NCBI RefSeq assembly: GCF_001646785.1
Contig: NZ_LRRH01000024.1
Span: 1 to 64,000 of the forward strand
DNA length: 64,000 nt
From: Rhodococcus phenolicus
GTDB lineage: Bacteria; Actinomycetota; Actinomycetes; Mycobacteriales; Mycobacteriaceae
Reading direction: 5' to 3'
Below the pieces are notes generated by a model. That model had not been told where the DNA came from. It saw only the letters and a program-made list of their open reading frames with translations, and did not search any database. How positions within the stretch are numbered: position 1 is the stretch's first letter; each line of letters opens with the position of its first letter. A program made the translations under genes and the position numbers. Shown here piece by piece: positions 44,631 to 52,111 of this stretch.

Positions 44631-45074
44631 TCAGCGCCCGTCCGGGCCTTCCTCCGGTTCGGCATCCGGCGCATAGTCCTCGGCGAGCCAGGTCGTCGTC
44701 TGCGGCGCGAACAGCAGCACCAGCGCGGGCAGGACGATCACGGCGAGCACGATCCCGAGGACCACCTGGTGCGAGTCCGTCAGCAGCGACCATGCCACCG
44801 GCAGCAACAGCAACTGCGCGACGACGGCGACGGCCCGGCCCCAGCGCTTGCCGCGCAGCAGCGCGATCCCGGCGGCGAGGACGCCACCGAAGAGGATGCC
44901 CAGCCACAGCGCGAGGCCGTATCCGTTGGTGACGCTCTGGTCGTGGGTCCCGGACAGGGCACGGACGACCGAGTACACCGCGAACGCGATCGCGACGACT
45001 CCCTCGAGGACGACGAGGGACCCTGCGATGCGCACGGTCGGCGGAACGATGCTGCGGGGGGACTCGATGGGCAC
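44631..45074 (-). CDS. Conserved integral membrane protein (Rv3217c type)
   Basis: A 147-residue protein with four predicted membrane helices and an acidic C-terminal tail (EDYAPDAEPEEGPDG). It resembles the Rv3217c family of small membrane proteins and has no known function. The GTG start at 45074 gives VPIESPRSIVPP before the first helix. It is convergent with the GNAT gene and divergent from the lipid-kinase-like gene. Confidence 0.8.
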   Translation of the reverse strand: MPIESPRSIVPPTVRIAGSLVVLEGVVAIAFAVYSVVRALSGTHDQSVTNGYGLALWLGILFGGVLAAGIALLRGKRWGRAVAVVAQLLLLPVAWSLLTDSHQVVLGIVLAVIVLPALVLLFAPQTTTWLAEDYAPDAEPEEGPDGR

Positions 45075-45107
45075 CCGGCCAGCGTAGTGGACCCGATCGC
45101 GACCACT

Positions 45108-45113
45108 TAGGCT
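45108..45113 (+). promoter_or_regulatory. -10 box for a leaderless lipid-kinase-like transcript
   Basis: TAGGCT fits TANNNT and ends eight bases before GTG 45122. No ribosome binding site is present between them. Confidence 0.5.
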
Positions 45114-45121
45114 GATGTTCC

Positions 45122-46060
45122 GTGCGCGCACTGCTGATCGTGAATCCCCACGCGACGACGACCACTCCCGCAGGCCGGGACCGGCTCGCGCACGCGCTCG
45201 GCGGCAGCGTCGCCCTCACTGTCGCGCACACCACACATCGCGGTCATGCCGCGGAGCTGGCCCGGTCCGCGCACGCCGACGGCATGGACGTGATCGTCGC
45301 GCACGGCGGCGACGGCACCGTCAACGAGATCGTCAACGGCCTGCTCGGATCTCCGGGTGATCCGGCCGATCCCACCCTGCCGCTGCTGGCCGTCGTGCCG
45401 GGCGGCTCCGCGAACGTGTTCGCGCGGTCGCTGGGGATGTCGGCGGATCCGATGGAGGCGACCGAGCAGCTCCTCGGGTTGCTCGCCGAGCGCACACACC
45501 GCCGGATCGGTCTGGGGCACTGCGCGGGCCGCTGGTTCGTGTTCAACGCGGGGCTGGGTCTGGACGCCCAGGTCTGCGAGGCGATCGACGTCAGCCGGGC
45601 CGCGGGGAAGAAGGTCACGACCGCGCGCTACGTGCGGCACGCGATCGCCCAGTTCTTCGCGTCCAAGCGCGCCGAACCCGCCCTCACGGTCGAAATGCCG
45701 GGCCGCGATCCGGTGTCCGGGGTCTTCTACGCGTTCGTGTCGAATTCGAGTCCGTGGACGTTCCTGGACGAGCGGCCGGTCCACACCAATCCGGGTACTT
45801 CCTTCGAAACCGGCCTGGGTGTCTTCGCGATGCGCACGATGTCCGTGCTGCCGAGCCTGCGCGTGATCCGGCAGTTCCTTGCACGGCAGGGCGATCCCCG
45901 GTCGAAGCATCTGGTTCGGGCCGACGATGTGGAGCGGGTGCGGGTGGTCTCCTCCCGGCCGATCGGTCTGCAGGCCGACGGCGACTACCTGGGTCGCCGC
46001 ACCGAGGTCGAGTTCGTGTCGGTGCCCGCAATACTCGATGTGGTGGCTCCCGTGGGATGA
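45122..46060 (+). CDS. Diacylglycerol kinase-like lipid kinase
   Basis: A 312-residue protein of the DAGK catalytic family (Rv3218 type). It has the nucleotide motif GGDGTVNEIVNGL and VVPGGSANVFARSLGM, and the C-terminal GLQADGDYLG segment. It probably phosphorylates a membrane lipid such as diacylglycerol, sphingoid base or polyprenol. No membrane helix is present, so it binds the membrane peripherally. The GTG start fits a leaderless transcript. The 248-base gap after it belongs to whiB1 control. Confidence 0.9.
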   Translation: MRALLIVNPHATTTTPAGRDRLAHALGGSVALTVAHTTHRGHAAELARSAHADGMDVIVAHGGDGTVNEIVNGLLGSPGDPADPTLPLLAVVPGGSANVFARSLGMSADPMEATEQLLGLLAERTHRRIGLGHCAGRWFVFNAGLGLDAQVCEAIDVSRAAGKKVTTARYVRHAIAQFFASKRAEPALTVEMPGRDPVSGVFYAFVSNSSPWTFLDERPVHTNPGTSFETGLGVFAMRTMSVLPSLRVIRQFLARQGDPRSKHLVRADDVERVRVVSSRPIGLQADGDYLGRRTEVEFVSVPAILDVVAPVG

Positions 46061-46132
46061 ATTCCACTGATGGGATTATGTGAATTGGGCGACATTCACG
46101 TTGTCAAGGGTGTAAAAAGTTAGATCGACAAC

Positions 46133-46186
46133 ATGCCTGAACACCGGTGGCGTGAGCTTCCCCACGGTCGGGGCGAATTCTATTGA
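46133..46186 (+). CDS. Putative 17-residue ORF upstream of whiB1
   Basis: An open frame encoding MPEHRWRELPHGRGEFY lies in the otherwise non-coding region before whiB1. TAGATC ends six bases before its ATG, weakly suggesting leaderless expression; no ribosome binding site is seen. It overlaps CRP-like site 1 and the whiB1 -35 box. The composition is unusual for random frames but the ORF is very short. Confidence 0.25.
   Translation: MPEHRWRELPHGRGEFY
46151..46166. promoter_or_regulatory. CRP-like site 1 upstream of whiB1
   Basis: CGTGA-GCTTCC-CCACG differs by one base from the symmetrical CRP/GlxR consensus CGTGA-N6-TCACG. Its centre is about 60 bases before the predicted whiB1 transcription start, a position suited to activation. 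Confidence 0.5.
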
Positions 46187-46211
46187 CTTCACGCTCGTTC
46201 GTGAAAGCATT
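46183..46211 (+). promoter_or_regulatory. whiB1 promoter
   Basis: TTGACT (46183-46188), a 17-base spacer and AGCATT (46206-46211) form a plausible promoter. The -10 match is weak, as expected for an activator-dependent gene. It overlaps CRP-like site 2. Confidence 0.4.
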
Positions 46212-46215
46212 CACA
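46200..46215. promoter_or_regulatory. CRP-like site 2 upstream of whiB1
   Basis: CGTGA-AAGCAT-TCACA is an exact match to the CRP/GlxR consensus. It lies over the predicted -10 box, a position suited to repression. In M. tuberculosis whiB1 is known to be controlled by the cAMP receptor protein through two sites. Confidence 0.65.
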
Positions 46216-46308
46216 AGTAACCGCGCGGAAACACTCGTCGGACGCGCGCATGAACTTGCAGAGACCATCACCCCGGTGCGGAGAGCACCTTCGAAGGAGA
46301 GTAGAAGC

Positions 46309-46563
46309 ATGGACTGGCGCCACAAGGCAATCTGTCGCGACGAGGATCCGGAGCTGTTCTTCCCCGTGGGAAACAGCGGCCCGGCCATCGCGCAGATTGC
46401 TGATGCCAAGCTCGTGTGCAACCGTTGCCCGGTCGTCGCCGACTGCCTGTCCTGGGCCCTCGAGTCCGGTCAGGACGCCGGCGTCTGGGGCGGCATGAGC
46501 GAGGACGAGCGTCGCGCCCTCAAGCGTCGTAACGCTCGCACCCGCGCGCGCACCGCGGTCTAG
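46309..46563 (+). CDS. whiB1: WhiB1 iron-sulfur transcriptional regulator
   Basis: An 84-residue WhiB protein. The [4Fe-4S] ligands are Cys9, Cys37, Cys40 and Cys46, followed by GVWGGMSEDERR and a basic tail KRRNARTRART for DNA binding. The sequence MDWRHKAICRDEDPELFFP is characteristic of WhiB1, which is nitric-oxide responsive and essential in mycobacteria. ATG 46309 has AAGGAGAG at good spacing. A perfect-stem terminator follows the gene. Confidence 0.96.
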   Translation: MDWRHKAICRDEDPELFFPVGNSGPAIAQIADAKLVCNRCPVVADCLSWALESGQDAGVWGGMSEDERRALKRRNARTRARTAV

Positions 46564-46622
46564 ACGGAACACGGACGTAGCCCTGCTTCACCGCAGGGAG
46601 AGCGTCGCAGGGCAAGAAGACG

Positions 46623-46656
46623 GCCCGGCACCATTTCGGGTGCCGGGCTTTTGTCT
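46623..46656 (+). terminator. whiB1 intrinsic terminator
   Basis: A ten-base perfect stem (46623-46632 with 46639-46648) with a six-base loop is followed by TTTTGTCT. It ends whiB1 transcription and lies just before the end of the convergent kinase gene. Confidence 0.85.
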
Positions 46657-46681
46657 GCCCGCGGCAGGGCCGGACGACCCG

Positions 46682-48160
46682 TCAGGTCACCGGCACCCGG
46701 CCGAGCGGCAACCGCAGATACGCGTCGGTTCCGCCCGCCTCGCCCCGCTCGAGCCGCAGCGTCCCACCGAGTTCCGCGGCGACCAGGGTCCGCACTATCT
46801 GCAGTCCGAGCCGATCCGCATCCTCGAGCACGAAGCCGTCCGGCAGGCCCTTGCCGTCGTCGTTGACGACGACGTCGAGCCAGCGCGCCGAGCGGTCCGC
46901 CCGCAGTGTCACGGTGCCGTGCACCCCGGGGTCGAAGGCGTGCTCGACGGAGTTCTGGACCAGTTCCGTGAGCACCATGACCAACGGTGTCGCCCGGTCC
47001 GCGGGGAACACACCGAGACTGCCCTCGCGTCGCACCCGGATCTGGCTCCCCACCGTCGCGACATCGATGACGATCGGGATCAACCGGTCGACGACGTCGT
47101 CCAGGTCGACCTCCTCGTCGACGGACATCGACAGGGCCTCGTGGACCAGCGCGATCGACGTGACGCGGCGCACCGCCTCACCGAGCGCCTGCTGTGCCTC
47201 CGCGTTGCCCGTGCGCCGCGCCTGCAACCGCAGCAGCGCCGCCACGGTCTGCAGGTTGTTCTTCACCCGGTGGTGGATCTCGCGGATCGTCGCGTCCTTG
47301 CTCAGCAGCGCGCGGTCGCGCCGCTTGACCTCGGTGACGTCGCGGATCACGACGGCCGCGCCTTCGAGCCGGCCGCCCGGTGCCAGCACCAGCGCCCGCA
47401 GCAGCACCGTCGCGCCGCGCGCCTCGATCTCCATGCGCTGACCGATACGGCCCTCCACCGCGCCGCTCAGGTAGTCGGAAACATCGCGGCTCTCGAACGG
47501 GTCGGTGACCAGCGCGCGCGTCGTCGCGACGAGATCCTGGCCGACCAGATCCGAGTTGAGGCCCATGCGGTGGTAGGCGGACAACGCGTTGGGGCTCGCA
47601 TATACGACCCGGCCCTCGCGGTCGAGTCGGATGAATCCGTCGCCGGCACGGGGACTGGACTTCGTGTCCGATCGGGATTCCGGTGTCGGGAACGTGCCCT
47701 CGCAGATCATCCGGTACAGCGCGTCGGCGCATTCCAGATAGGCGGTCTCCAGGGCGCTCGTCGAACGCCGGGACACGCGCGCGGCGTCGCGGCTGAGCAC
47801 CGCGATGACCTCGCCGGCCCAGCGCACCGGGACGGCCTGGCGGCGCAGCGGAACCGGGTCGGTCGGGTCGACGTCCGCGACGACGATCTTGCCGGTCTCG
47901 AACGCCCGCGGAACGTACGGATGCTCGTCCTCGGAGACCACCGTGCCCACGGAGTCCTCCGGCAGCACCGTCGAGGCCGTGGTCGGCCGGCACTGCGCCA
48001 CGCACACGATGCCACCGGGCTCCGCGTTGACCCACAGCAGCACGTCCGCGAACGACAGGTCGGCGAGCAACTGCCATTCCCCGACGACCCGCTGCAGATG
48101 ATCCACGGCCGCGCCCGGCAGGTCGGTGTACTGGGCGAGAAGGGCACTGAGTGTCGACAC
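46682..48160 (-). CDS. pdtaS: Sensor histidine kinase PdtaS
   Basis: A 492-residue soluble histidine kinase (Rv3220c type). An N-terminal GAF domain (about 1-140) is followed by a PAS domain (about 170-280). The phosphoacceptor is in the HisKA_2 segment IREIHHRVKNNLQTVAALL (about residue 296). The ATPase domain has ELVQNSVEHAF and NDDGKGLPDGF. PdtaS phosphorylates the ANTAR-type RNA-binding regulator PdtaR, which is not encoded in this window. The start is GTG 48160. It lies 14 bases after the biotinyl-domain gene on the same strand. Confidence 0.93.
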   Translation of the reverse strand: MSTLSALLAQYTDLPGAAVDHLQRVVGEWQLLADLSFADVLLWVNAEPGGIVCVAQCRPTTASTVLPEDSVGTVVSEDEHPYVPRAFETGKIVVADVDPTDPVPLRRQAVPVRWAGEVIAVLSRDAARVSRRSTSALETAYLECADALYRMICEGTFPTPESRSDTKSSPRAGDGFIRLDREGRVVYASPNALSAYHRMGLNSDLVGQDLVATTRALVTDPFESRDVSDYLSGAVEGRIGQRMEIEARGATVLLRALVLAPGGRLEGAAVVIRDVTEVKRRDRALLSKDATIREIHHRVKNNLQTVAALLRLQARRTGNAEAQQALGEAVRRVTSIALVHEALSMSVDEEVDLDDVVDRLIPIVIDVATVGSQIRVRREGSLGVFPADRATPLVMVLTELVQNSVEHAFDPGVHGTVTLRADRSARWLDVVVNDDGKGLPDGFVLEDADRLGLQIVRTLVAAELGGTLRLERGEAGGTDAYLRLPLGRVPVT

Positions 48161-48174
48161 CGGTGCCTCGCCGC

Positions 48175-48390
48175 TCAGGAGATGACGGCGATGAGGTCGC
48201 CGGCCTGGATGACGTCACCCACGGCGACGTCGAGCGCGGTGACCGTCCCGGCGGTCTCGGCGATGACGGGAATCTCCATCTTCATCGACTCGAGGACGAC
48301 GAGGGTGTCGCCCACGTCGACGACGTCTCCCTTGTTCACCACCACCTCGAAGACGGTGGAAACCATCTCGGCGCGTACGTCTTCAGCCAT
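48175..48390 (-). CDS. Biotin/lipoyl attachment domain protein (TB7.3 type)
   Basis: A 71-residue protein consisting only of a biotinyl domain (Rv3221c type). The modified lysine is in ESMKMEIPV. Stand-alone domains of this kind act as biotin carriers for acyl-CoA carboxylases or other partners. ATG 48390 gives MAEDVRAEMV. It is upstream of pdtaS and divergent from the bL37 gene. Confidence 0.93.
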   Translation of the reverse strand: MAEDVRAEMVSTVFEVVVNKGDVVDVGDTLVVLESMKMEIPVIAETAGTVTALDVAVGDVIQAGDLIAVIS

Positions 48391-48485
48391 CGAAACCCCA
48401 ATCCGTGGACATGACGGCGGACCTGCCGACAGGACCACCCAACCACACGTGAAACACTGTAATGAACGAGAAAGGAGTCCAGACC

Positions 48486-48560
48486 ATGGGTAAGCGAGGC
48501 CGCAAGAAGCGCAGCCGCAAGGGTAACGCCGCCAACCACGGTAAGCGTCCCAACGCCTGA
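48486..48560 (+). CDS. 50S ribosomal protein bL37
   Basis: A 24-residue, extremely basic protein starting MGKRGRKKRSRKG and ending NHGKRPNA. I recognise the sequence as bL37, the actinobacterial ribosomal protein first seen in mycobacterial ribosome structures, near 23S rRNA domain III. ATG 48486 has AAAGGAG eight bases upstream, and TGTAAT (48458-48463) is a likely -10 box. A 17-base-pair terminator stem begins just after it. The gene is too short for ordinary gene calling but fully supported by its signals. Confidence 0.88.
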   Translation: MGKRGRKKRSRKGNAANHGKRPNA

Positions 48561-48576
48561 GGCGTGCGCACAGACG

Positions 48577-48614
48577 TCGAGGGGCCGGAAAGCACACGCT
48601 TTCCGGCCCCTCGA
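48577..48614. terminator. Bidirectional terminator between bL37 and rshA
   Basis: A 17-base perfect stem with an ACAC loop (48594-48597) lies between the bL37 gene and the convergent rshA gene. There is no long T run, but the stem is very stable. Confidence 0.8.
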
Positions 48615-48633
48615 TCGTTGTCGGGCGGCTCGA

Positions 48634-48915
48634 TCAGCCTTCCGTCTCGGTGCGGGTCACCACGACGGTCCGGCGGATCTCGATCATCAGGCGTTCACGC
48701 AGCCCTTCGGGGGCGTGCTCGCCGCCGCACTTGCGGCTGAGCAGCGATTTGATCTTCTCCTCGATGCCATAGGCCTCGAGACACGCGCCGCATTCGTGAA
48801 GGTGGCGTTGCAGCCGCTCGCGGGACGTGTCGTCGCACTCGGAGTCGAGCAGCAGATACACGTCCGCGATCACTGCGGAGCAGTCGATGGGTTCGAATTC
48901 GGTCGGCTCGCTCAC
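48634..48915 (-). CDS. rshA: Anti-sigma factor RshA (zinc-associated)
   Basis: A 93-residue anti-sigma factor of the ZAS family. The HxxxCxxC motif is His38-xxx-Cys42-xx-Cys45, which together with another Cys or His binds zinc or an iron-sulfur cluster and senses oxidation. On disulfide stress it releases SigH. The GTG start at 48915 overlaps the sigH stop by four bases (GTGA) and has GGGGGGAG upstream, so the pair is made in balance. Confidence 0.93.
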   Translation of the reverse strand: MSEPTEFEPIDCSAVIADVYLLLDSECDDTSRERLQRHLHECGACLEAYGIEEKIKSLLSRKCGGEHAPEGLRERLMIEIRRTVVVTRTETEG

Positions 48916-49571
48916 CGAGCTCCCCCCTTCTCGTTCACGATGTTCGCATCGGCGGCCGCTGCGGTGGCCGCGCCGGCGGACTCCTTCGCAGCGCCACCAC
49001 CCCGGTTGAATCCTCGTTCGCGCGCGACATCGGCGAGCAGGCCGCGCAGCTGCTTGCGTCCGCGGTGCAGGCGGGACATCACGGTGCCGATGGGCGTGCC
49101 CATGATCTCCGCGATCTCCTTGTAGGGGAATCCCTCGACGTCGGCGTAGTACACGGCCATCCGGAACTCCTCGGGAAGTTCCTGCAGCGCGTTCTTGATC
49201 GCATCGTCCGGCAGCGCGTCGAGTGCCTCGACCTCGGCCGACCGCAGTCCGGTGGAAGTGTGCTCGGCGGTCGCCGCGAGCTGCCAGTCGGTGATCTCGT
49301 CCGTCGGATACTGCGCCGGCTGGCGTTGCTTCTTGCGGTACGAGTTGATGTAGGTGTTCGTCAGGATCCGGTACAACCACGCCTTGAGGTTGGTGCCTTC
49401 CTTGAACGACGCGAATGCCGAGAACGCCTTGATGAACGTCTCCTGGACCAGATCCTCCGCGTCCGCCGGGTTGCGGGTCATCCGCAGCGCCGCGCCGTAG
49501 AGCTGATCGAGCATCGGCAGCGCGTCGCGCTCGAACCGTTCGGCCAGTTCCGCACCTGACTCTTCGACCAC
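48912..49571 (-). CDS. sigH: ECF sigma factor SigH
   Basis: A 219-residue group 4 sigma factor for heat and oxidative/thiol stress. Region 2 contains [14 protein letters not shown] and [12 protein letters not shown]. Region 4 contains [41 protein letters not shown]. The overlap with rshA and the SigH-type promoter upstream confirm the identity. GTG 49571 has AAGGGATC upstream and gives a length close to mycobacterial SigH (216); the open frame upstream to 49634 lies in the leader. Confidence 0.95.
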   Translation of the reverse strand: MVEESGAELAERFERDALPMLDQLYGAALRMTRNPADAEDLVQETFIKAFSAFASFKEGTNLKAWLYRILTNTYINSYRKKQRQPAQYPTDEITDWQLAATAEHTSTGLRSAEVEALDALPDDAIKNALQELPEEFRMAVYYADVEGFPYKEIAEIMGTPIGTVMSRLHRGRKQLRGLLADVARERGFNRGGGAAKESAGAATAAAADANIVNEKGGAR

Positions 49572-49700
49572 ACCGATCCCTTCACTTGCCGTATCCGTGA
49601 AGGCTACCGGCCGAGGTGGGCACAGCACAGGCACGCGGCACTCCGATCACTGTTCGTCCGTCACTGTTCGCCCACCCCGAGGGGGCGGACACCCCTGATC

Positions 49701-49727
49701 AACATCCGGCCTCGGCGGGTTGTTCCC
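49701..49727 (-). promoter_or_regulatory. SigH-dependent autoregulatory promoter of sigH-rshA
   Basis: On the reverse strand GGGAACA (49727-49721), a 17-base spacer and GTT (49703-49701) match the SigH consensus GGGAAYA-N16/17-GTT. Transcription would start near 49693 and give a leader of about 120 bases. SigH is known to control its own operon in related bacteria. Confidence 0.72.
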
Positions 49728-49759
49728 GGTCCGCGGCATTTTCACGGGGGCCCTCTTCC

Positions 49760-49765
49760 TAGAGT
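49760..49765 (+). promoter_or_regulatory. -10 box for a leaderless ybaK transcript
   Basis: TAGAGT fits TANNNT and ends seven bases before ATG 49773. No ribosome binding site lies between. Confidence 0.5.
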
Positions 49766-49772
49766 GGTCGCC

Positions 49773-50270
49773 ATGGCCTCGACGTCCACCCCCGCCACGA
49801 AACTGCTCACCCGCGAGAAGGTGCCGCACCGCGTGCACGAGTACGACCACGACGCGCGCGCCGCGTCGTACGGCACCGAGGCCGTCGACGTGCTCGGTGA
49901 GCGGCTCGGCGTCGCACCGGGGCAGATCTTCAAGACGCTGGTGGTGAAGTTGTCCGACGGCAAACTCGCGGTCGCGGTGATCCCGGTGCCGTCGAAGCTC
50001 TCGTTCAAGGCCGCTGCGGGCGCCCTGTCCGGCGGCAAGGCCGTGATGGCCGAGCGTGCCGACGCCGAACGCGCGACGGGGTACGTGCTCGGCGGGATCT
50101 CCCCGCTCGGCCAGCGCAGCCGGTTGCGCACCGTCGTCGATGTGTCCGCTCAGGACTGGGGGCAGGTGCTGTGCAGCGCCGGCCGCCGCGGACTGGAGAT
50201 CGAACTGGCCCCGGCGGATCTGATTCGCCTCACCGGCGCCGTCGTCGCCCCGATCACCGCGGGGCCGTAG
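49773..50270 (+). CDS. YbaK/EbsC-type Cys-tRNA(Pro) deacylase
   Basis: A 165-residue aminoacyl-tRNA editing domain protein. The conserved lysine lies in GQIFKTLVVK, with SYGTEAVDVLG before it and YVLGGISPLGQ as the family-typical glycine segment. It hydrolyses mischarged Cys-tRNA(Pro) in trans. ATG 49773 follows a leaderless -10 box. It is divergent from sigH. The 253 bases after it contain operator sequences of the next operon and no other gene. Confidence 0.92.
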   Translation: MASTSTPATKLLTREKVPHRVHEYDHDARAASYGTEAVDVLGERLGVAPGQIFKTLVVKLSDGKLAVAVIPVPSKLSFKAAAGALSGGKAVMAERADAERATGYVLGGISPLGQRSRLRTVVDVSAQDWGQVLCSAGRRGLEIELAPADLIRLTGAVVAPITAGP

Positions 50271-50416
50271 CCCGCGACCGCGCGGATCGCGGACGGACGA
50301 GTCGTCGGGCCGGGTGAGGGGCGACCTTCACCCGGGCCCGACGACGTGTGGGCTCCGCACCGTCGGACACACCGGCGCCGGTGGGCATCTTCTTCCGTTC
50401 CACTCCGGTGTGACCC

Positions 50417-50470
50417 TTGACACCTTCGGATAGTGAATCTCCGTTCATAGGCAGTGAAGCACTATTCACT
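50417..50470 (+). promoter_or_regulatory. Promoter and tandem operators of the alicyclic acid operon
   Basis: TTGACA (50417-50422) is a perfect -35 box. Downstream are two related palindromes: AGTGAA-N6-TTCA (50432-50447, incomplete right arm) and AGTGAA-N6-TTCACT (50453-50470, perfect). They are 21 bases apart, two DNA turns on one face. A clear -10 box is not seen. They are probably bound by the TetR regulator at the operon end. Confidence 0.6.
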
Positions 50471-50523
50471 TCTCATGAGCGAAGCCTCACCATTCCGGTA
50501 TCCGAGCCGACGAGGAGTCACCA

Positions 50524-51318
50524 ATGTCCGAATTCGACGACATCACCTACGAAATCGACGAACGCGCCGCGATCATCACGATCAACCGTCCCGAGCGCTA
50601 CAACGCCTTCCGCGGCAAGACGGTCGAAGAACTGATCAAGGCCTTCCGCTGTGCCTGGGCGGACAGCCGCGTCTCCACCGTGATCCTCACGGGCGCGGGC
50701 GAGAAGGCGTTCTGCACGGGCGGTGACGTCAAGCAGCGCGCCGAAACCGGCGACTACGGCCCCACCGAGTCCGGAATGTTCGAGATCGGCTACCTCCACA
50801 AGCTGATTCGCGACATCCCCAAGCCGGTCATCGCCGCGGTCAACGGGGTCGCCGTCGGCGGCGGACACGTCCTGCACGTGCTGTGCGACCTGACCATCGC
50901 CTCCGAAACCGCCAAGTTCGGGCAGGCCGGCCCGAAGGTCGGATCGTTCGACGCCGGCTTCGGCTCCGCCTTCCTCGCCCGCGTCGTCGGCGAGAAGCGC
51001 GCCCGCGAGATCTGGTACCTGTGCCGCCAGTACGACGCCCACACCGCCGAGCGCTGGGGCCTGGTCAACTGGGTCGTCCCGGCCGACCGGCTGCTGGACG
51101 AGGCCAAGGCCGTCGCCGCCGAGATCGCCGAGAAGAGCCCGACCGCAATCAAATTCCTCAAGCAGTCCTTCAACGCCGACACCGACCATCAAGCCGGCCT
51201 GAGCAACCTCGCGATGTCCGCCCTCGACCTGTTCGGCAAGTCCGACGAGGGCCTCGAAGGCGCGAAGGCCTTCGCGGAGAAGCGGCCCGCCGAGTTCGGC
51301 AAGTTCGTCAAGGCCTGA
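50524..51318 (+). CDS. 2-ketocyclohexanecarboxyl-CoA hydrolase (BadI-like)
   Basis: A 264-residue crotonase-fold enzyme of the BadI/MenB group. BadI-type features are EELIKAFRCAWADSRV, ESGMFEIGYLHKLIRD, GGGHVLHVLCDLTIA and GPKVGSFDAGFGSAFLARVVGEKRAREIWYL. BadI opens the ring of 2-ketocyclohexane-1-carboxyl-CoA to give pimeloyl-CoA. MenB is the close alternative, but no menaquinone genes are near and the neighbours supply the preceding steps. ATG 50524 has GAGGAG upstream. It is the first gene of a six-gene operon. Confidence 0.85.
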   Translation: MSEFDDITYEIDERAAIITINRPERYNAFRGKTVEELIKAFRCAWADSRVSTVILTGAGEKAFCTGGDVKQRAETGDYGPTESGMFEIGYLHKLIRDIPKPVIAAVNGVAVGGGHVLHVLCDLTIASETAKFGQAGPKVGSFDAGFGSAFLARVVGEKRAREIWYLCRQYDAHTAERWGLVNWVVPADRLLDEAKAVAAEIAEKSPTAIKFLKQSFNADTDHQAGLSNLAMSALDLFGKSDEGLEGAKAFAEKRPAEFGKFVKA

Positions 51319-51351
51319 CCCACCCGACCGAGCCGAAAGGGCATCGACACC

Positions 51352-52086
51352 ATGAGCACCACCATCGCGCTGGTCACCGGGGCCGGCTCCGGGATCGGCA
51401 AGGCCATCGCACTCGCCTTCGCCGGCCGGGGCGACCGCGTCGTCGCCGCCGACCTCGACATCGCCGCCGCCGAGGCGACCGCCAAGGAATTTCCCGACCT
51501 CGTCACCGCGCTGCCGGTCGACGTCGCCGATCGCTCCCAGGTCGACGCGCTGCGCGAGCGCACGGTCGCCGAGGTCGGCGTCCCGAACGTCGTCGTCAAC
51601 GCGGCCGGCTGGGACCGGACCGACCAATTTCTCAATGCCACACCGGAATTCGCCGAGAAGGTGGTTGCCATCAACTATCTCGGCCCGGTGCACGTCTGCA
51701 GCGCCTTCCTCCCCGGCATGATCGAGGCGGGCAACGGCGGCCGCGTGATCAACCTCGCCTCGGACGCCGGCCGCGTGGGCAGCTCGGGCGAGTCCATCTA
51801 CGCCGGAGCCAAGGGCGGCGTCATCGCCCTCACCAAGTCGCTGGCCCGCGAGATGGCCCGGCACGGCATCTCCGTCAACTGCGTGTGCCCCGGCCCTACC
51901 GACACCCCGCTGTTCCAGGCACAGGACGAGAAGCTCAAGGCCGCACTGATCAAGGCAATTCCGTTCCGCCGGCTCGCCCGACCCGACGAGGTCGCGGCGC
52001 CGGTGCTGTTCTTCGCGTCGGAGTCCGCGTCGTTCATCACCGGCCAGGTGATCAGCGTCAGCGGCGGTCTCACCATGGCCGGTTGA
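51352..52086 (+). CDS. 2-hydroxycyclohexanecarboxyl-CoA dehydrogenase (BadH-like SDR)
   Basis: A 244-residue classical SDR. It has GAGSGIGKAIA for NAD binding, VVNAAGWDRTDQFLNATPEF, a Ser (NLASDAGRVGSSGES) and the YAGAK catalytic pair. The NAAGWD stretch is typical of BadH. It oxidises 2-hydroxycyclohexanecarboxyl-CoA to the 2-keto form, the substrate of the upstream BadI-like enzyme. A FabG-type reductase is the alternative without context. It lies 33 bases after the BadI-like gene with GAAAGG upstream. Confidence 0.85.
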   Translation: MSTTIALVTGAGSGIGKAIALAFAGRGDRVVAADLDIAAAEATAKEFPDLVTALPVDVADRSQVDALRERTVAEVGVPNVVVNAAGWDRTDQFLNATPEFAEKVVAINYLGPVHVCSAFLPGMIEAGNGGRVINLASDAGRVGSSGESIYAGAKGGVIALTKSLAREMARHGISVNCVCPGPTDTPLFQAQDEKLKAALIKAIPFRRLARPDEVAAPVLFFASESASFITGQVISVSGGLTMAG

Positions 52087-52111
52087 GGCCGGGATCAGGA
52101 GGACGGGCACA

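Noticed and set aside
46080-46099. GTGAAT-N8-ATTCAC palindrome as a third CRP site before whiB1
   Set aside because: The half-sites are twelve bases apart (GTGA-N12-TCAC) instead of six, so CRP would not bind in the usual way.
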